Below, one piece after another: positions 37,687 through 45,446 of a stretch of DNA of 53,231 bases. Origin of the DNA: Candidatus Denitrolinea symbiosum (GTDB lineage Bacteria; Chloroflexota; Anaerolineae; Anaerolineales; Villigracilaceae); NCBI GenBank assembly GCA_017312345.1, contig BLAA01000002.1, positions 1 to 53,231 on the forward strand, in the 5' to 3' direction. A program made the translations under genes and the position numbers. The stretch's first letter is position 1, and the number at the start of each line of letters is the position of its first letter. The notes under the pieces were generated by a model, which had not been told where the DNA came from, did no database searches, and was given only the letters and a program-made list of their open reading frames with translations.

Positions 37687-37715
37687 TTGACAAAACAGAA
37701 CACATGTTCTAAAAT
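37687..37715 (+). promoter_or_regulatory. Promoter of the 37748 membrane protein
   Basis: -35 TTGACA (37687-37692), exactly 17 bp, -10 TAAAAT (37710-37715). A perfect -35 and near-consensus -10 make this one of the best promoters in the window. The spacer is largely filled by a palindrome (next entry). Confidence 0.8.
37697..37710 (+). promoter_or_regulatory. LexA-box-like palindrome AGAAC-N4-GTTCT
   Basis: AGAACACATGTTCT has perfect five-base arms around four bases. It matches the GAACN4GTTC operator of Gram-positive-type LexA proteins. It lies between the -35 and -10, where repressor binding would block RNA polymerase. I infer SOS control of the downstream gene; binding is not shown. Confidence 0.55.
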
Positions 37716-37747
37716 CTCCCCAGTTCACCCACCCAAAGGAGGTCGAG

Positions 37748-38467
37748 ATGAATTCTGCGTATTCGAAATACAAACCCGGCGACGGCATCGGCGCGCTCTG
37801 GCGCAGTCTTGGACGGGGACGCCGCTTCAACCGCGGCGCGACCTGGGGACTGATGATCCTCGGCGCCCTGCTGGCTTTCGAGATCTTTAACTTCAGCACC
37901 ACCCAGTTCGCCCTGCTCGACCTGCTCGGCGGCCTGACCTTCGCCGGTATGCGCTGGGCCTCCATCCTGGCCCTGGCTTTTTGCGGCATTGACTTCGCCG
38001 GCATCGCCCGCATCTTCACGCCCGAACAGGGGCGCGAAGAGCCAGCCGAGATCTGGTATCTCTTCGGCGCGTGGCTGCTCGGCGCGGGCTTCAACGCCGC
38101 GCTCACCTGGTGGGGCGTCTCGGTAGCCATCGTGAACCATTCCAGCGCGGCGGCCGGCACGGTGGTCAGCAGCGCCACGCTGACCAAAGTCATCCCGATC
38201 TTTGTAGCCGTGATGATCTGGCTGATCCGCGTCCTCATCATCGGGACTTTCTCCCTCGCGGGCGACCGTCTCTTCTCGACCGCGTCGAACTACGCGCCGC
38301 GTCCCTACCAACCCGCGTCCGCGCAGCCCTCGGGACTCCGCCCCGCTTCCAGCTTCGCGCGTCCCGCTCCCAAGCCGATGACGCAATCCAGCTTCTCCTC
38401 GGCCCGTCCCGAACCGACCTACCACCCGCTCGGGTTCGACACGCCCAACCAGCAGCGCGAGTCGTGA
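37748..38467 (+). CDS. Four-helix membrane protein of unknown function
   Basis: 239 residues. After a basic N-terminus come about four membrane helices (TWGLMILGALLAFEIFNF, WASILALAFCGIDFAGIA, IWYLFGAWLLGAGFNAALTW, TKVIPIFVAVMIWLIRVLII), then a Pro/Ser/Ala-rich cytoplasmic tail of about 65 residues. I recognise no family. AAAGGAGG is ideally placed before the ATG. The strong promoter with a LexA-like operator suggests DNA-damage-inducible expression. Confidence 0.75.
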   Translation: MNSAYSKYKPGDGIGALWRSLGRGRRFNRGATWGLMILGALLAFEIFNFSTTQFALLDLLGGLTFAGMRWASILALAFCGIDFAGIARIFTPEQGREEPAEIWYLFGAWLLGAGFNAALTWWGVSVAIVNHSSAAAGTVVSSATLTKVIPIFVAVMIWLIRVLIIGTFSLAGDRLFSTASNYAPRPYQPASAQPSGLRPASSFARPAPKPMTQSSFSSARPEPTYHPLGFDTPNQQRES

Positions 38468-38555
38468 CTTTCCCCGCCTTCCGCGGGACACGCCCCTGAA
38501 TCCCGATTATCCGCTCAACCTCCGTCCGTGTCCTTTCCTTAATATCTGTGAACTC

Positions 38556-39284
38556 ATGCCTCGTCCCCGCGTCGAATCCCAACCCGAATTTTGGACAACC
38601 GCTTCTCCACAGGGAAGCGGTTGTTCGTCTGGCTTGCTGATCCCACCGTTGACCGTGCTGCTGGTCAGCGGACTTCTAGCGTTACTCGCATACAGCCATA
38701 TCGCCGCCGCGCCCTTGCCTCTCCAGCCTGCCGCGCAATCGGTCAGCCCGCCCGCCAGTTTGCCTCTTCTTAATTCTGGCTACGCGCAGAGCATCTCGCC
38801 CGTCTTCACGCCCGAAATCCAATACTGGGGAGCGCGGCTGGCGGCGTGGTCGGCGGAATTCGGCCTCGACCCGAATCTATCCGCGACCGTGATGCAGATC
38901 GAATCGTGCGGATACGAGCGTGCCCTCTCCAGATCTGGAGCGATCGGTTTATTCCAGGTCATGCCGTTCCATTTCTCCGCCGCCGACTCCCCTTTCGACC
39001 CCGATACGAACGCCCGCCGCGGGCTGGCCTACCTGGCCGAGTCGCTGGCGCGCGCCGGGGGCGATGCGCGCCTGGCGCTGGCGGGCTACAACGGGGGGAT
39101 CGGCGTCATCAGCCGCGGCGAGTGGAACTGGCCCGCGCAGACCCAGCGATACGTCCACTACGGCGCGCCCATCTATGCGGACGCGGCCGCGGGGAAAACC
39201 AGCAGCCCCGCGGTGGCAGAGTGGCATCTTAAATATGGAGCGAGTCTGTGTCGGCAGGCCCGCGACCAGATCGGTCTGCCCTGA
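38556..39284 (+). CDS. Lytic transglycosylase (SLT-like) membrane/secreted protein
   Basis: 242 residues. The hydrophobic segment LLIPPLTVLLVSGLLALLAY (around 27-46) is a signal anchor. The catalytic domain contains LDPNLSATVMQIESCGYE (catalytic Glu), SRSGAIGLFQVMPFHF, NARRGLAYLAESLARAGGD and LALAGYNGGIGVIS, the standard soluble-lytic-transglycosylase motifs. It cleaves peptidoglycan outside the membrane. No Shine-Dalgarno precedes ATG 38556; TAATAT at 38540-38545 suggests a very short leader. A second SLT-like gene ends this window. Confidence 0.88.
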   Translation: MPRPRVESQPEFWTTASPQGSGCSSGLLIPPLTVLLVSGLLALLAYSHIAAAPLPLQPAAQSVSPPASLPLLNSGYAQSISPVFTPEIQYWGARLAAWSAEFGLDPNLSATVMQIESCGYERALSRSGAIGLFQVMPFHFSAADSPFDPDTNARRGLAYLAESLARAGGDARLALAGYNGGIGVISRGEWNWPAQTQRYVHYGAPIYADAAAGKTSSPAVAEWHLKYGASLCRQARDQIGLP

Positions 39285-39292
39285 GCGCGGGG

Positions 39293-40663
39293 CTACTTTG
39301 CCAGCGGCAGCCAGACCGCGAAGGTCGTCCCCCGGCCTTCGCGGGAGTTGACTTCGATCCTTCCCCCGTGCTGTTCCACAATCCAATGCGCGATAGACAG
39401 CCCCAGCCCAAAACCGCCCGCGGCGGAGCGCGTGCGCGACTTTTCGGCGCGATAGAAACGCTCGAAGATGTAAGGCAGGTCTTCGGCGGGAATGCCCGGA
39501 CCGGTATCGCGCACGATCAACCGGGCGCGGTCGCCGACGCGGGCGAGGCTGAGGAACACCTCCTCCCCGGCCGGCGTGTACTGAATGGCGTTGGCAATCA
39601 GGTTGAGCAGGACCTGCTTCAAGCGGTCGCGGTCGCCGTACACCTGCAACTGGTCGATCTCCGTCAATTTAACGCGGATCTTGTTCCCGGCCAGCACCCG
39701 CATTTCAGGAATGACTTCCAGCAGGAGCGTATCCAGTTCGACGCTGGCCTTCGTCAACGGAAGGGACCCCGCTTCGGCCTTCGCGAGCAGCAGCAGGTCG
39801 GTGACAAGGCGGGTGAGGCGGCCGGCTTCCTGGTCGATACTGTCGAGTAGGTCGGGGTCGAGTTCCCTCATGCGGCGCATCAAATCCACGTTGCCTTTGA
39901 TGACCGTCAACGGGGTGCGGAGTTCGTGGCTAACGTCGGCGATGAAACGCTGCTGGGAGGTGAAGAGGACTTCGAGCCGTTCGAACGTCTGGTTGACGGC
40001 GTGGACCAGTTGGCCGATCTCGTCCTCGTCTGAGCCTTCGTAGGGGACGCGGCGCGAAAGGTCGTCGGCGCGGTTGATCTGGTCGGCGGCGCTTGCAATG
40101 GTGTCGAGCGGCAGCAGGAATTGTTTGACGGAGGCTTGCGAAGCCAGCGCGGAGATGGCAATCCCCAGAATGGTGGTGAAAGCCAGCACCGAGAGCAGGT
40201 TGCGGCGCGCCGAGTCCACCACGTCCAGCGTGGCGGCCACCTGCACCACACCCACGCGCCGGCCTTCGGACACCAGCGGGACGCTCAACACGCGCAGGCG
40301 GACGCTGTCGTCGAGCGTCACGTCGCGGTAAGACGGCAGAGGCTTGCGGATGCCGACGCTATCCAGCGGTTTGTTGAAATTGCCGAGGTTGGGGGAATAA
40401 TCCACCAACTGCTGGGTGTCCCAAACCTGGACAAATATATTCGAGGTGGATCTCAGGCTGGGGGCCACGATCCCGCCGCCCATCGCCCCGGTGACGTCAA
40501 TGTGGACCTGGCTGACGATCTGCTCGGAGGTCCGCTGCAAGGCGTTGTCTATCTGGTTATAGAGAAGAATGGTGACGACGCTGTAGGAGACCACGCCGAA
40601 GAATATAAAAAGTCCGCCCAGCAAAACGATATTAAACAGCGTCAGACGGTCGCGGATGGACAC
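39293..40663 (-). CDS. Sensor histidine kinase (HisKA type)
   Basis: 456 residues from GTG 40663. TM1 (around 8-35), an extracytoplasmic domain (around 36-150), and TM2 (around 157-175) lead into HAMP. HisKA has IADVSHELRTPLTVIKGN (His246). HATPase has NLIANAIQYTPAGEE, DTGPGIPAEDLPYIFERFYRA and GGFGLGLSIAHWIVEQHGG. It is 25 bp downstream of its response-regulator gene, an EnvZ/OmpR-class pair. The ligand is unknown. Confidence 0.93.
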   Translation of the reverse strand: MSIRDRLTLFNIVLLGGLFIFFGVVSYSVVTILLYNQIDNALQRTSEQIVSQVHIDVTGAMGGGIVAPSLRSTSNIFVQVWDTQQLVDYSPNLGNFNKPLDSVGIRKPLPSYRDVTLDDSVRLRVLSVPLVSEGRRVGVVQVAATLDVVDSARRNLLSVLAFTTILGIAISALASQASVKQFLLPLDTIASAADQINRADDLSRRVPYEGSDEDEIGQLVHAVNQTFERLEVLFTSQQRFIADVSHELRTPLTVIKGNVDLMRRMRELDPDLLDSIDQEAGRLTRLVTDLLLLAKAEAGSLPLTKASVELDTLLLEVIPEMRVLAGNKIRVKLTEIDQLQVYGDRDRLKQVLLNLIANAIQYTPAGEEVFLSLARVGDRARLIVRDTGPGIPAEDLPYIFERFYRAEKSRTRSAAGGFGLGLSIAHWIVEQHGGRIEVNSREGRGTTFAVWLPLAK

Positions 40664-40688
40664 GGGGCGCTCAACTATCGGGCGGCGA

Positions 40689-41369
40689 TCAGGAATTTTC
40701 GCGCATCACATAGCCGACGCCGCGCAGGGTGTGGATGAGGCGGGGCTCTCCGCCCTCCTCCAGTTTCTGGCGCAGGTAGCGGATGTAGACTTCCAGCACG
40801 TTGCTTTCGCCGCCGAAGTCGTACCCCCAGACGCGGTCGAAGATGACTTCGCGGGTCAGCACCTGTTTGGGATGGCGCAGGAAGAGTTCGAGCAATTCGT
40901 ACTCTTTGGCGGTCAGCTGGATGAGGCGGCTGCCGCGCGAGGCCTGGCGGGAGCCGGTGTCGAGGGTCAGGTCGGCGAATTTCAGGACGGGGACGCGGTC
41001 GGGCTGGGTGCGGCGCAGGAGGGCGCGCACGCGCGCCAGCAGTTCGTCGAGGTTGAACGGCTTGACCAGGTAGTCGTCCGCCCCGGCGTCCAGACCCTGG
41101 ATGCGGTCCTGGACGGAGTCTTTGGCGGTGAGCATCAGGATCGGGACCGACCCGCTGGCCGTCCGCATACGATGACAGACTTCGAGGCCGTCCATGCCGG
41201 GCAGCATCCAATCGAGAATGACGAGGTCGGGCTGGTGATCGCGCGCCAGCATCAATCCGCTGCGACCTTCGGTGGCGGTATCCACGGTGTATCCTTCGTA
41301 GGTCAAACCGCGCTGGAGGATTTTCAAAATGGCCTGGTCGTCTTCGATGATCAGAATTCTTTCGTTCAT
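40689..41369 (-). CDS. OmpR/PhoB-family response regulator
   Basis: 226 residues. Receiver: [19 protein letters not shown], phospho-acceptor Asp53 in [32 protein letters not shown] and YLVKPF. The C-terminal winged helix reads [20 protein letters not shown] and [15 protein letters not shown] ending [16 protein letters not shown] precedes the ATG. It is divergent from the haem-sensor kinase gene, with a duplicated palindrome between them. Confidence 0.95.
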   Translation of the reverse strand: MNERILIIEDDQAILKILQRGLTYEGYTVDTATEGRSGLMLARDHQPDLVILDWMLPGMDGLEVCHRMRTASGSVPILMLTAKDSVQDRIQGLDAGADDYLVKPFNLDELLARVRALLRRTQPDRVPVLKFADLTLDTGSRQASRGSRLIQLTAKEYELLELFLRHPKQVLTREVIFDRVWGYDFGGESNVLEVYIRYLRQKLEEGGEPRLIHTLRGVGYVMRENS

Positions 41370-41443
41370 AGTTCTTCCTCAGTTCGCAGTATGGCTTTGC
41401 ACATTCAATGAGGGAGCGCTTACAGGCAAAATATACCACACTT

Positions 41444-41494
41444 GGCGCAAGATGCCCGGCCGCCCGCCGGTAGTTCTGGGATATACTTGCGCCA
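41444..41494. promoter_or_regulatory. Duplicated inverted operator between two divergent two-component systems
   Basis: TGGCGCAAG (41444-41452) and CTTGCGCCA (41486-41494) are perfect 9-bp inverted copies. The left copy with its flank reads CTTGGCGCAAG, itself a CTTG-N3-CAAG palindrome. The right copy overlaps a TATACT (-10 candidate, 41482-41487) of the plus-strand kinase. The left copy is close to a minus-strand TATATT for the OmpR-type regulator. I infer a shared operator controlling both systems. Confidence 0.6.
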
Positions 41495-41529
41495 GAGGAT
41501 TCACGCCGTTGAAAAAAAGCGCCCGTTCC

Positions 41530-42987
41530 ATGCGGCCCTATTACGAACTCAAATTGCGCCATAAAGTGGGGATCGTTTTTTTTCTGCCAGCGCTGCTGGC
41601 CCTGCTGGTCATGCTGGCCGCCCACATTGTGCGCGATGCGCGCGAGGCAAAAGCCAACCGCGAGCAGGTCAAAGTTGCCGCCTCGAGCCTCGGACACGCG
41701 ATGTTGAACGGTCTGCGGCACGCCATGCTCAAAAACGATTCGGAAACGCTCGACAGCATGGTCAACGACATGGGAAGCGCGTATCCCGTTCGGCGAATTT
41801 GGATCGTGGACTGGCAAAACGTCGTCTGGAAAAGCAGCGCGGCCGGCGATGTGGGACGGATAGCCGCGCCGGCCGATCTGGGCTGCCCGGAATGTCATCA
41901 AAACCAGGCGGGGCCGCCGCCGCAGGCGATCGCCTTCTCCGCAAATTCGAATCTGCTGCGCGTCGCCATCCCGGTCGAACAGGCCCCGGAATGCAGGGAA
42001 TGTCACCCCGCGGCCCAGCCGCACATGGGCGTGATGATATTGGACGCCTCGGCGCCTTCGCTTCAGGCCGGGTTCGCGGCGGGGACGCTGCTGGAGGGGC
42101 TGGCATTGCTCATGATCCTGGCCGCGTTCCTGCTGCTGGATTTTGAACTGGTGCAATGGCTCATCGTCCGCCGCGTGGAGGTGATCCACAATGCCCTGCT
42201 CAAATTCGGGGGCGGCGATCTGTCCACGCGCATCGCGCCGCGCTGGCGCACCAGCGACGAGTTGACGCAGCTGGCCGATCAGTTTAACGAGATCGCGGAG
42301 AATTTCGAGAGGCTGCAGGCCAAACGGAAGGAGAAGGAACGCGTGCGGGCGCAGGCCATCATTGAAGAGCGCGAACGCATCGCCCGTGAACTTCACGACG
42401 GCGTGGCCCAGTTCCTGGGTTATCTCTCCGCCAAACTGGGGTCCGTCCAGATCGCCTTGAAGAATCAACGGATGGAGGCCGCCGATAAAAGCCTGGCGCA
42501 GATCGAGGCCTCGGTCCGCGACCAGTCCGCCGAGGTGCGCTCCGCCATCGTCGGGTTGAAGATGTCGGGCGGCATCGACCGGGGGCTGATCTCCAGCGTG
42601 CGCGAATTCGTGGAACAGTGCAACCGCATCGACGATCTGGCGCTGGAACTGGAAATCGTCGGGGAGGCGGAGAGCGCCCCTCTCTCTGAAGAATCTGCCC
42701 TGCAGCTATTCCGCATCCTGCAGGAGGCGGTCAGCAACGTCCGCAAACATGCGCGCGCCGCCGAAGCCTCGATCCGTTTCCAGCGGCAGGACGACCGTTT
42801 GACGATGACCATCCGCGATAACGGCGTGGGCTTCGATCCCCTGCTCACCGGGCTGGAGCGGAGAGGCCGCTTTGGGTTGCAGATCATGGTGGAGCGCGCC
42901 CACGCCATCGGCGCGCGCATCGAGATCAAATCCGCGCCGGGACAGGGCGCCCAGGTGATTGTCGACCTCGCCCTTCAGGAGTCTTGA
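41530..42987 (+). CDS. NarL-type sensor histidine kinase with two haem-c motifs in the sensor domain
   Basis: 485 residues. TM1 is VGIVFFLPALLALLVMLAAHIV. The extracytoplasmic domain (around 35-175) contains two CxxCH motifs, CPECH (119-123) and CRECH (155-159), the second in IPVEQAPECRECHPAAQ followed by GVMILD. TM2 is LLEGLALLMILAAFLLLDF, then HAMP. HisKA_3 is ERERIARELHDGVAQFL (His289); HATPase has QLFRILQEAVSNVRKHA, DNGVGFDP and GLQIMVERAHAIGA. Covalent haem suggests redox or gas sensing. TTG 41509 (six residues earlier plus KKSARS) is an alternative start. It is followed within 2 bp by its response regulator. Confidence 0.9.
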   Translation: MRPYYELKLRHKVGIVFFLPALLALLVMLAAHIVRDAREAKANREQVKVAASSLGHAMLNGLRHAMLKNDSETLDSMVNDMGSAYPVRRIWIVDWQNVVWKSSAAGDVGRIAAPADLGCPECHQNQAGPPPQAIAFSANSNLLRVAIPVEQAPECRECHPAAQPHMGVMILDASAPSLQAGFAAGTLLEGLALLMILAAFLLLDFELVQWLIVRRVEVIHNALLKFGGGDLSTRIAPRWRTSDELTQLADQFNEIAENFERLQAKRKEKERVRAQAIIEERERIARELHDGVAQFLGYLSAKLGSVQIALKNQRMEAADKSLAQIEASVRDQSAEVRSAIVGLKMSGGIDRGLISSVREFVEQCNRIDDLALELEIVGEAESAPLSEESALQLFRILQEAVSNVRKHARAAEASIRFQRQDDRLTMTIRDNGVGFDPLLTGLERRGRFGLQIMVERAHAIGARIEIKSAPGQGAQVIVDLALQES

Positions 42988-42989
42988 AC

Positions 42990-43622
42990 ATGCGCGTACT
43001 GGTAGTGGACGACCATTCCCTCTTCCGCGACGGGATCGTGAGCCTGCTCGAAGCCGGCGGGCACGCGGTGGTCGGGCAGGGAAACAACGGCCTCGAGGCC
43101 GTCCGCCTTACCGAGGAACTTCATCCCGAACTAGTGCTGCTGGACCTCCACATGCCAATTATGACCGGGTTGACCGCCCTGAAACAGATCAAGGCCGAAA
43201 TGCCCGACATGAAGGTCGTCATGCTCACGGTCTCGGAGGAAGACAAAGACATCATCGAAGCCATTCGCGCCGGCGCGAACGGTTACCTGCTCAAGCAGAT
43301 CAACGCCGCCGAATTCTTTCAACTGCTGGAGAAATTGGAACGGGGGGAAGCCGCCGTCTCGCCGGCAGTGGCGCTCCATCTCTTTAAGTATGTAGGCCGC
43401 ATCGGGCCGAAAGCCGAGGCCTCTCCCCTCAGCGAAAGAGAACTCGAAGTCCTGCGGCTGGTTGCGAATGGAAAATCAAATCACGAGACGGCCGAAGCCC
43501 TGTCGATCAGCGATAACACCGTCAAATTCCATCTTAAAAACATCATGCAAAAATTGAACGCCTCCAACCGCGCCGAAGCCGTGATGAACGCAAAGCAATT
43601 GAACCTCCTCCAAATGCCATAA
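42990..43622 (+). CDS. NarL/LuxR-family response regulator
   Basis: 210 residues. Receiver: MRVLVVDDHSLFRDGIVSLL, Asp52 in LVLLDLHMPIMTG, MLTVSEEDKDIIEAIRAGA, YLLKQ. LuxR helix-turn-helix: LSERELEVLRLVANGKSNHE, SISDNTVKFHLKNIMQKLN. ATG 42990 is preceded by AGGAG at an ideal distance and follows the kinase stop by two bases. It is the cognate partner of the haem kinase and a likely activator of the downstream cytochrome operon (inference). Confidence 0.95.
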   Translation: MRVLVVDDHSLFRDGIVSLLEAGGHAVVGQGNNGLEAVRLTEELHPELVLLDLHMPIMTGLTALKQIKAEMPDMKVVMLTVSEEDKDIIEAIRAGANGYLLKQINAAEFFQLLEKLERGEAAVSPAVALHLFKYVGRIGPKAEASPLSERELEVLRLVANGKSNHETAEALSISDNTVKFHLKNIMQKLNASNRAEAVMNAKQLNLLQMP

Positions 43623-43647
43623 AACTGGCAGGATGAAAGTAACGCCG

Positions 43648-43675
43648 CGGCCTACCCGATTGGGTAGGCCGTTTT
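43648..43675 (+). terminator. Terminator after the response regulator
   Basis: A perfect 10-bp stem CGGCCTACCC/GGGTAGGCCG (43648-43657 with 43662-43671), a four-base loop and TTTT. It separates the regulatory pair from the cytochrome operon. Confidence 0.9.
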
Positions 43676-43721
43676 GATTCCAAACTACCTGCCGGATCTC
43701 CCACAAACTACCCAATTTTTC

Positions 43722-43750
43722 TTGTTTAATCCTGGATTAATGATTATAGT
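43722..43750 (+). promoter_or_regulatory. Candidate promoter of the multihaem cytochrome operon
   Basis: -35 TTGTTT (43722-43727), 17 bp, -10 TATAGT (43745-43750), 19 bases before the first gene. The weak -35 is typical of activator-dependent promoters. Upstream, ACTACCTGCC...ACAAACTACCC repeats the ACTACC element twice (about 43684-43711), a possible activator site. Confidence 0.55.
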
Positions 43751-43768
43751 CGCGGCAAATTTCACGCT

Positions 43769-44164
43769 ATGGGAACCCCAAAGATTCTCGTTCTGACCGG
43801 CCGGTCGCTCCTCGTGCAAGGGATCATCTCCAACTTGCAGAAGACCTCCGCTTCCCTGGAAATGGAAACGGCGGACGCGGGCCGCGCCGACCTGCTTGAA
43901 TGGATGGCGGAGCGCCAGCCAGACATCGTGATTCTAGAGTCGTCCCTGCGCGGCCAGCCCAACGGCTGCCCGTTCAACCGCTTCTTCGAGATCCTTCCAC
44001 ACCTCATCGTCCTCGAAGTCAACCTTAACAATTCGAGCGTCCAAATGATCCGCAGCGACCTGTACGAAACCTCCGACTTCGCGGACTTTCTGGGCATGAT
44101 CCAATCCGTCAAATCGAGCCCTCACGGTTTATTCGCCCCGCTTTCCGCAACGACCCATGAATAA
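43769..44164 (+). CDS. Pseudo-receiver domain protein (non-phosphorylatable response-regulator-like)
   Basis: 131 residues. KILVLTGRSLLVQGIISNLQ resembles the first receiver strand and helix, but the acidic pair is replaced by Thr-Gly (10-11). RQPDIVILESSLRG corresponds to the phospho-acceptor strand, with Glu57 where Asp is expected. No output domain. The Glu could mimic a permanently phosphorylated state. The last eight bases overlap the decahaem cytochrome gene, so it is translationally linked to the electron-transfer operon. A regulatory or assembly role is inference. Confidence 0.65.
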   Translation: MGTPKILVLTGRSLLVQGIISNLQKTSASLEMETADAGRADLLEWMAERQPDIVILESSLRGQPNGCPFNRFFEILPHLIVLEVNLNNSSVQMIRSDLYETSDFADFLGMIQSVKSSPHGLFAPLSATTHE

Positions 44165-45446
44165 ACGCGCCTTCCCCGCCCCCTGGAAGATCCTGTCCAT
44201 CTTCACGGGACTCATGCTCCTCGCGTGGGTCAACCTGACGCTTTCAGCCGGGCGCGTCCAGGCTCTGACGCCGGGGCAGGCCGGCGCGACGCCGACCGTC
44301 ACGCCCACCGCCGCGCCCCCGCCCGACGAGCAGCCGATCACTTCCGCCAGCCCGCACGCCACCGGCGACTGTTTCGCCTGTCACTCGCAAGCGGGCATGA
44401 CGGGCATGACCAAAGACGGGGACGAATACTCCCTGTACTTCGACAAGTTCCATTACCAGGACACCCTGCATTCCAACTGCGTCTTCTGCCACGTCAACCA
44501 GAAGAGCTACCCGCACGACTCGTCCCCCACACAGTCCTGCGCGGTCTGCCATTGGGAGGCGGCCGGGGCGCCGGCCCCCGACGGACCGTTGACCTTCCAA
44601 CTGCCCTACGAGGACACGCGCGCCATCGCGCTGGAGATCAACGCCTCCTGTATGCGCTGTCACGGCGAGGCGTTTAAGGAGATCGAGACCAGCGTGCATA
44701 CGCGCACCATGTCAAAGGACAACCGCTTCGCCCCGGTCTGCGTGGACTGTCACACCCCTCACGTCATCAAGATCATCAACCGCCAGTACGGCGCGCAACT
44801 ATGCTCCAAGTGTCACCTGGCGCAAACCATCGCCTACGAAAGCAGCGTGCACGGCACGGCGTTGAAAGCGGAGAACAACCAGGACGTCCCGATCTGCGAC
44901 GACTGTCACGGCGCGCACAGCGTCATCGGTCCGCGCGACGCGGCCTTTCGTCTCGACGCGTTCGAGATGTGCGGAAAATGTCACGCCGACGAGAATCGGA
45001 TGAGGAAGTACAACATCTCCACAGACGTGCTTTCCACCTACCTCGACGATTTCCACGGGCGTTCGTCAGACCTGTTCGGCAAACCCGGCGCGGCCAAGAT
45101 CACTAAAGCCGCCTGCTACGATTGCCACGGCGTCCACAATATCCTGTCGCCCGAAAACCCGGAATCGAAGGTCGCCGCGGCGAACCTGCAAAGAACCTGC
45201 CAGGAATGTCACCCGGACGCCAACGCGAATTTCCCTGCGGCCTGGCTGGGCCATAAGCAGGTTTCCATACAGGACGAACCCGCGCTGTTCGCCCTACAGT
45301 TGTTTTTAATTCTGTCCGTATCGGCGGTCGTGGTCTTCTTCGTCGCCTACATCTCGCTGGATATCGGCAAGCGCCGGGCGACGCGAAAAGCGGAAGCCGC
45401 GGCCGCGGAAACAAAAAGCGAGAACGAGGAGGGAAAACCGCAATGA
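44157..45446 (+). CDS. Membrane-anchored decahaem cytochrome c
   Basis: 429 residues. N-terminal signal/anchor ILSIFTGLMLLAWVNLTLSA, a Thr/Pro linker, then ten CxxCH motifs from CFACH (72-76) to CQECH (348-352): CFACH, CVFCH, CAVCH, CMRCH, CVDCH, CSKCH, CDDCH, CGKCH, CYDCH, CQECH. Several are followed by a distal His (CHTPH, CHGAH, CHGVH), the NrfB/c3-like doubled pattern. A C-terminal helix (LFLILSVSAVVVFFVAYIS, around 382-400) anchors it, with a charged cytoplasmic tail. It overlaps the b-type cytochrome gene (ATGA), implying a complex like the c subunit of Geobacter Cbc-type quinol oxidases. Confidence 0.92.
   Translation: MNKRAFPAPWKILSIFTGLMLLAWVNLTLSAGRVQALTPGQAGATPTVTPTAAPPPDEQPITSASPHATGDCFACHSQAGMTGMTKDGDEYSLYFDKFHYQDTLHSNCVFCHVNQKSYPHDSSPTQSCAVCHWEAAGAPAPDGPLTFQLPYEDTRAIALEINASCMRCHGEAFKEIETSVHTRTMSKDNRFAPVCVDCHTPHVIKIINRQYGAQLCSKCHLAQTIAYESSVHGTALKAENNQDVPICDDCHGAHSVIGPRDAAFRLDAFEMCGKCHADENRMRKYNISTDVLSTYLDDFHGRSSDLFGKPGAAKITKAACYDCHGVHNILSPENPESKVAAANLQRTCQECHPDANANFPAAWLGHKQVSIQDEPALFALQLFLILSVSAVVVFFVAYISLDIGKRRATRKAEAAAAETKSENEEGKPQ

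Noticed and set aside
40675..42468. A 597-residue minus-strand open frame across the response regulator and the haem kinase
   Set aside because: It overlaps two convincing genes, and its C-terminal part is an out-of-frame reading of the OmpR-type regulator. No independent motif.
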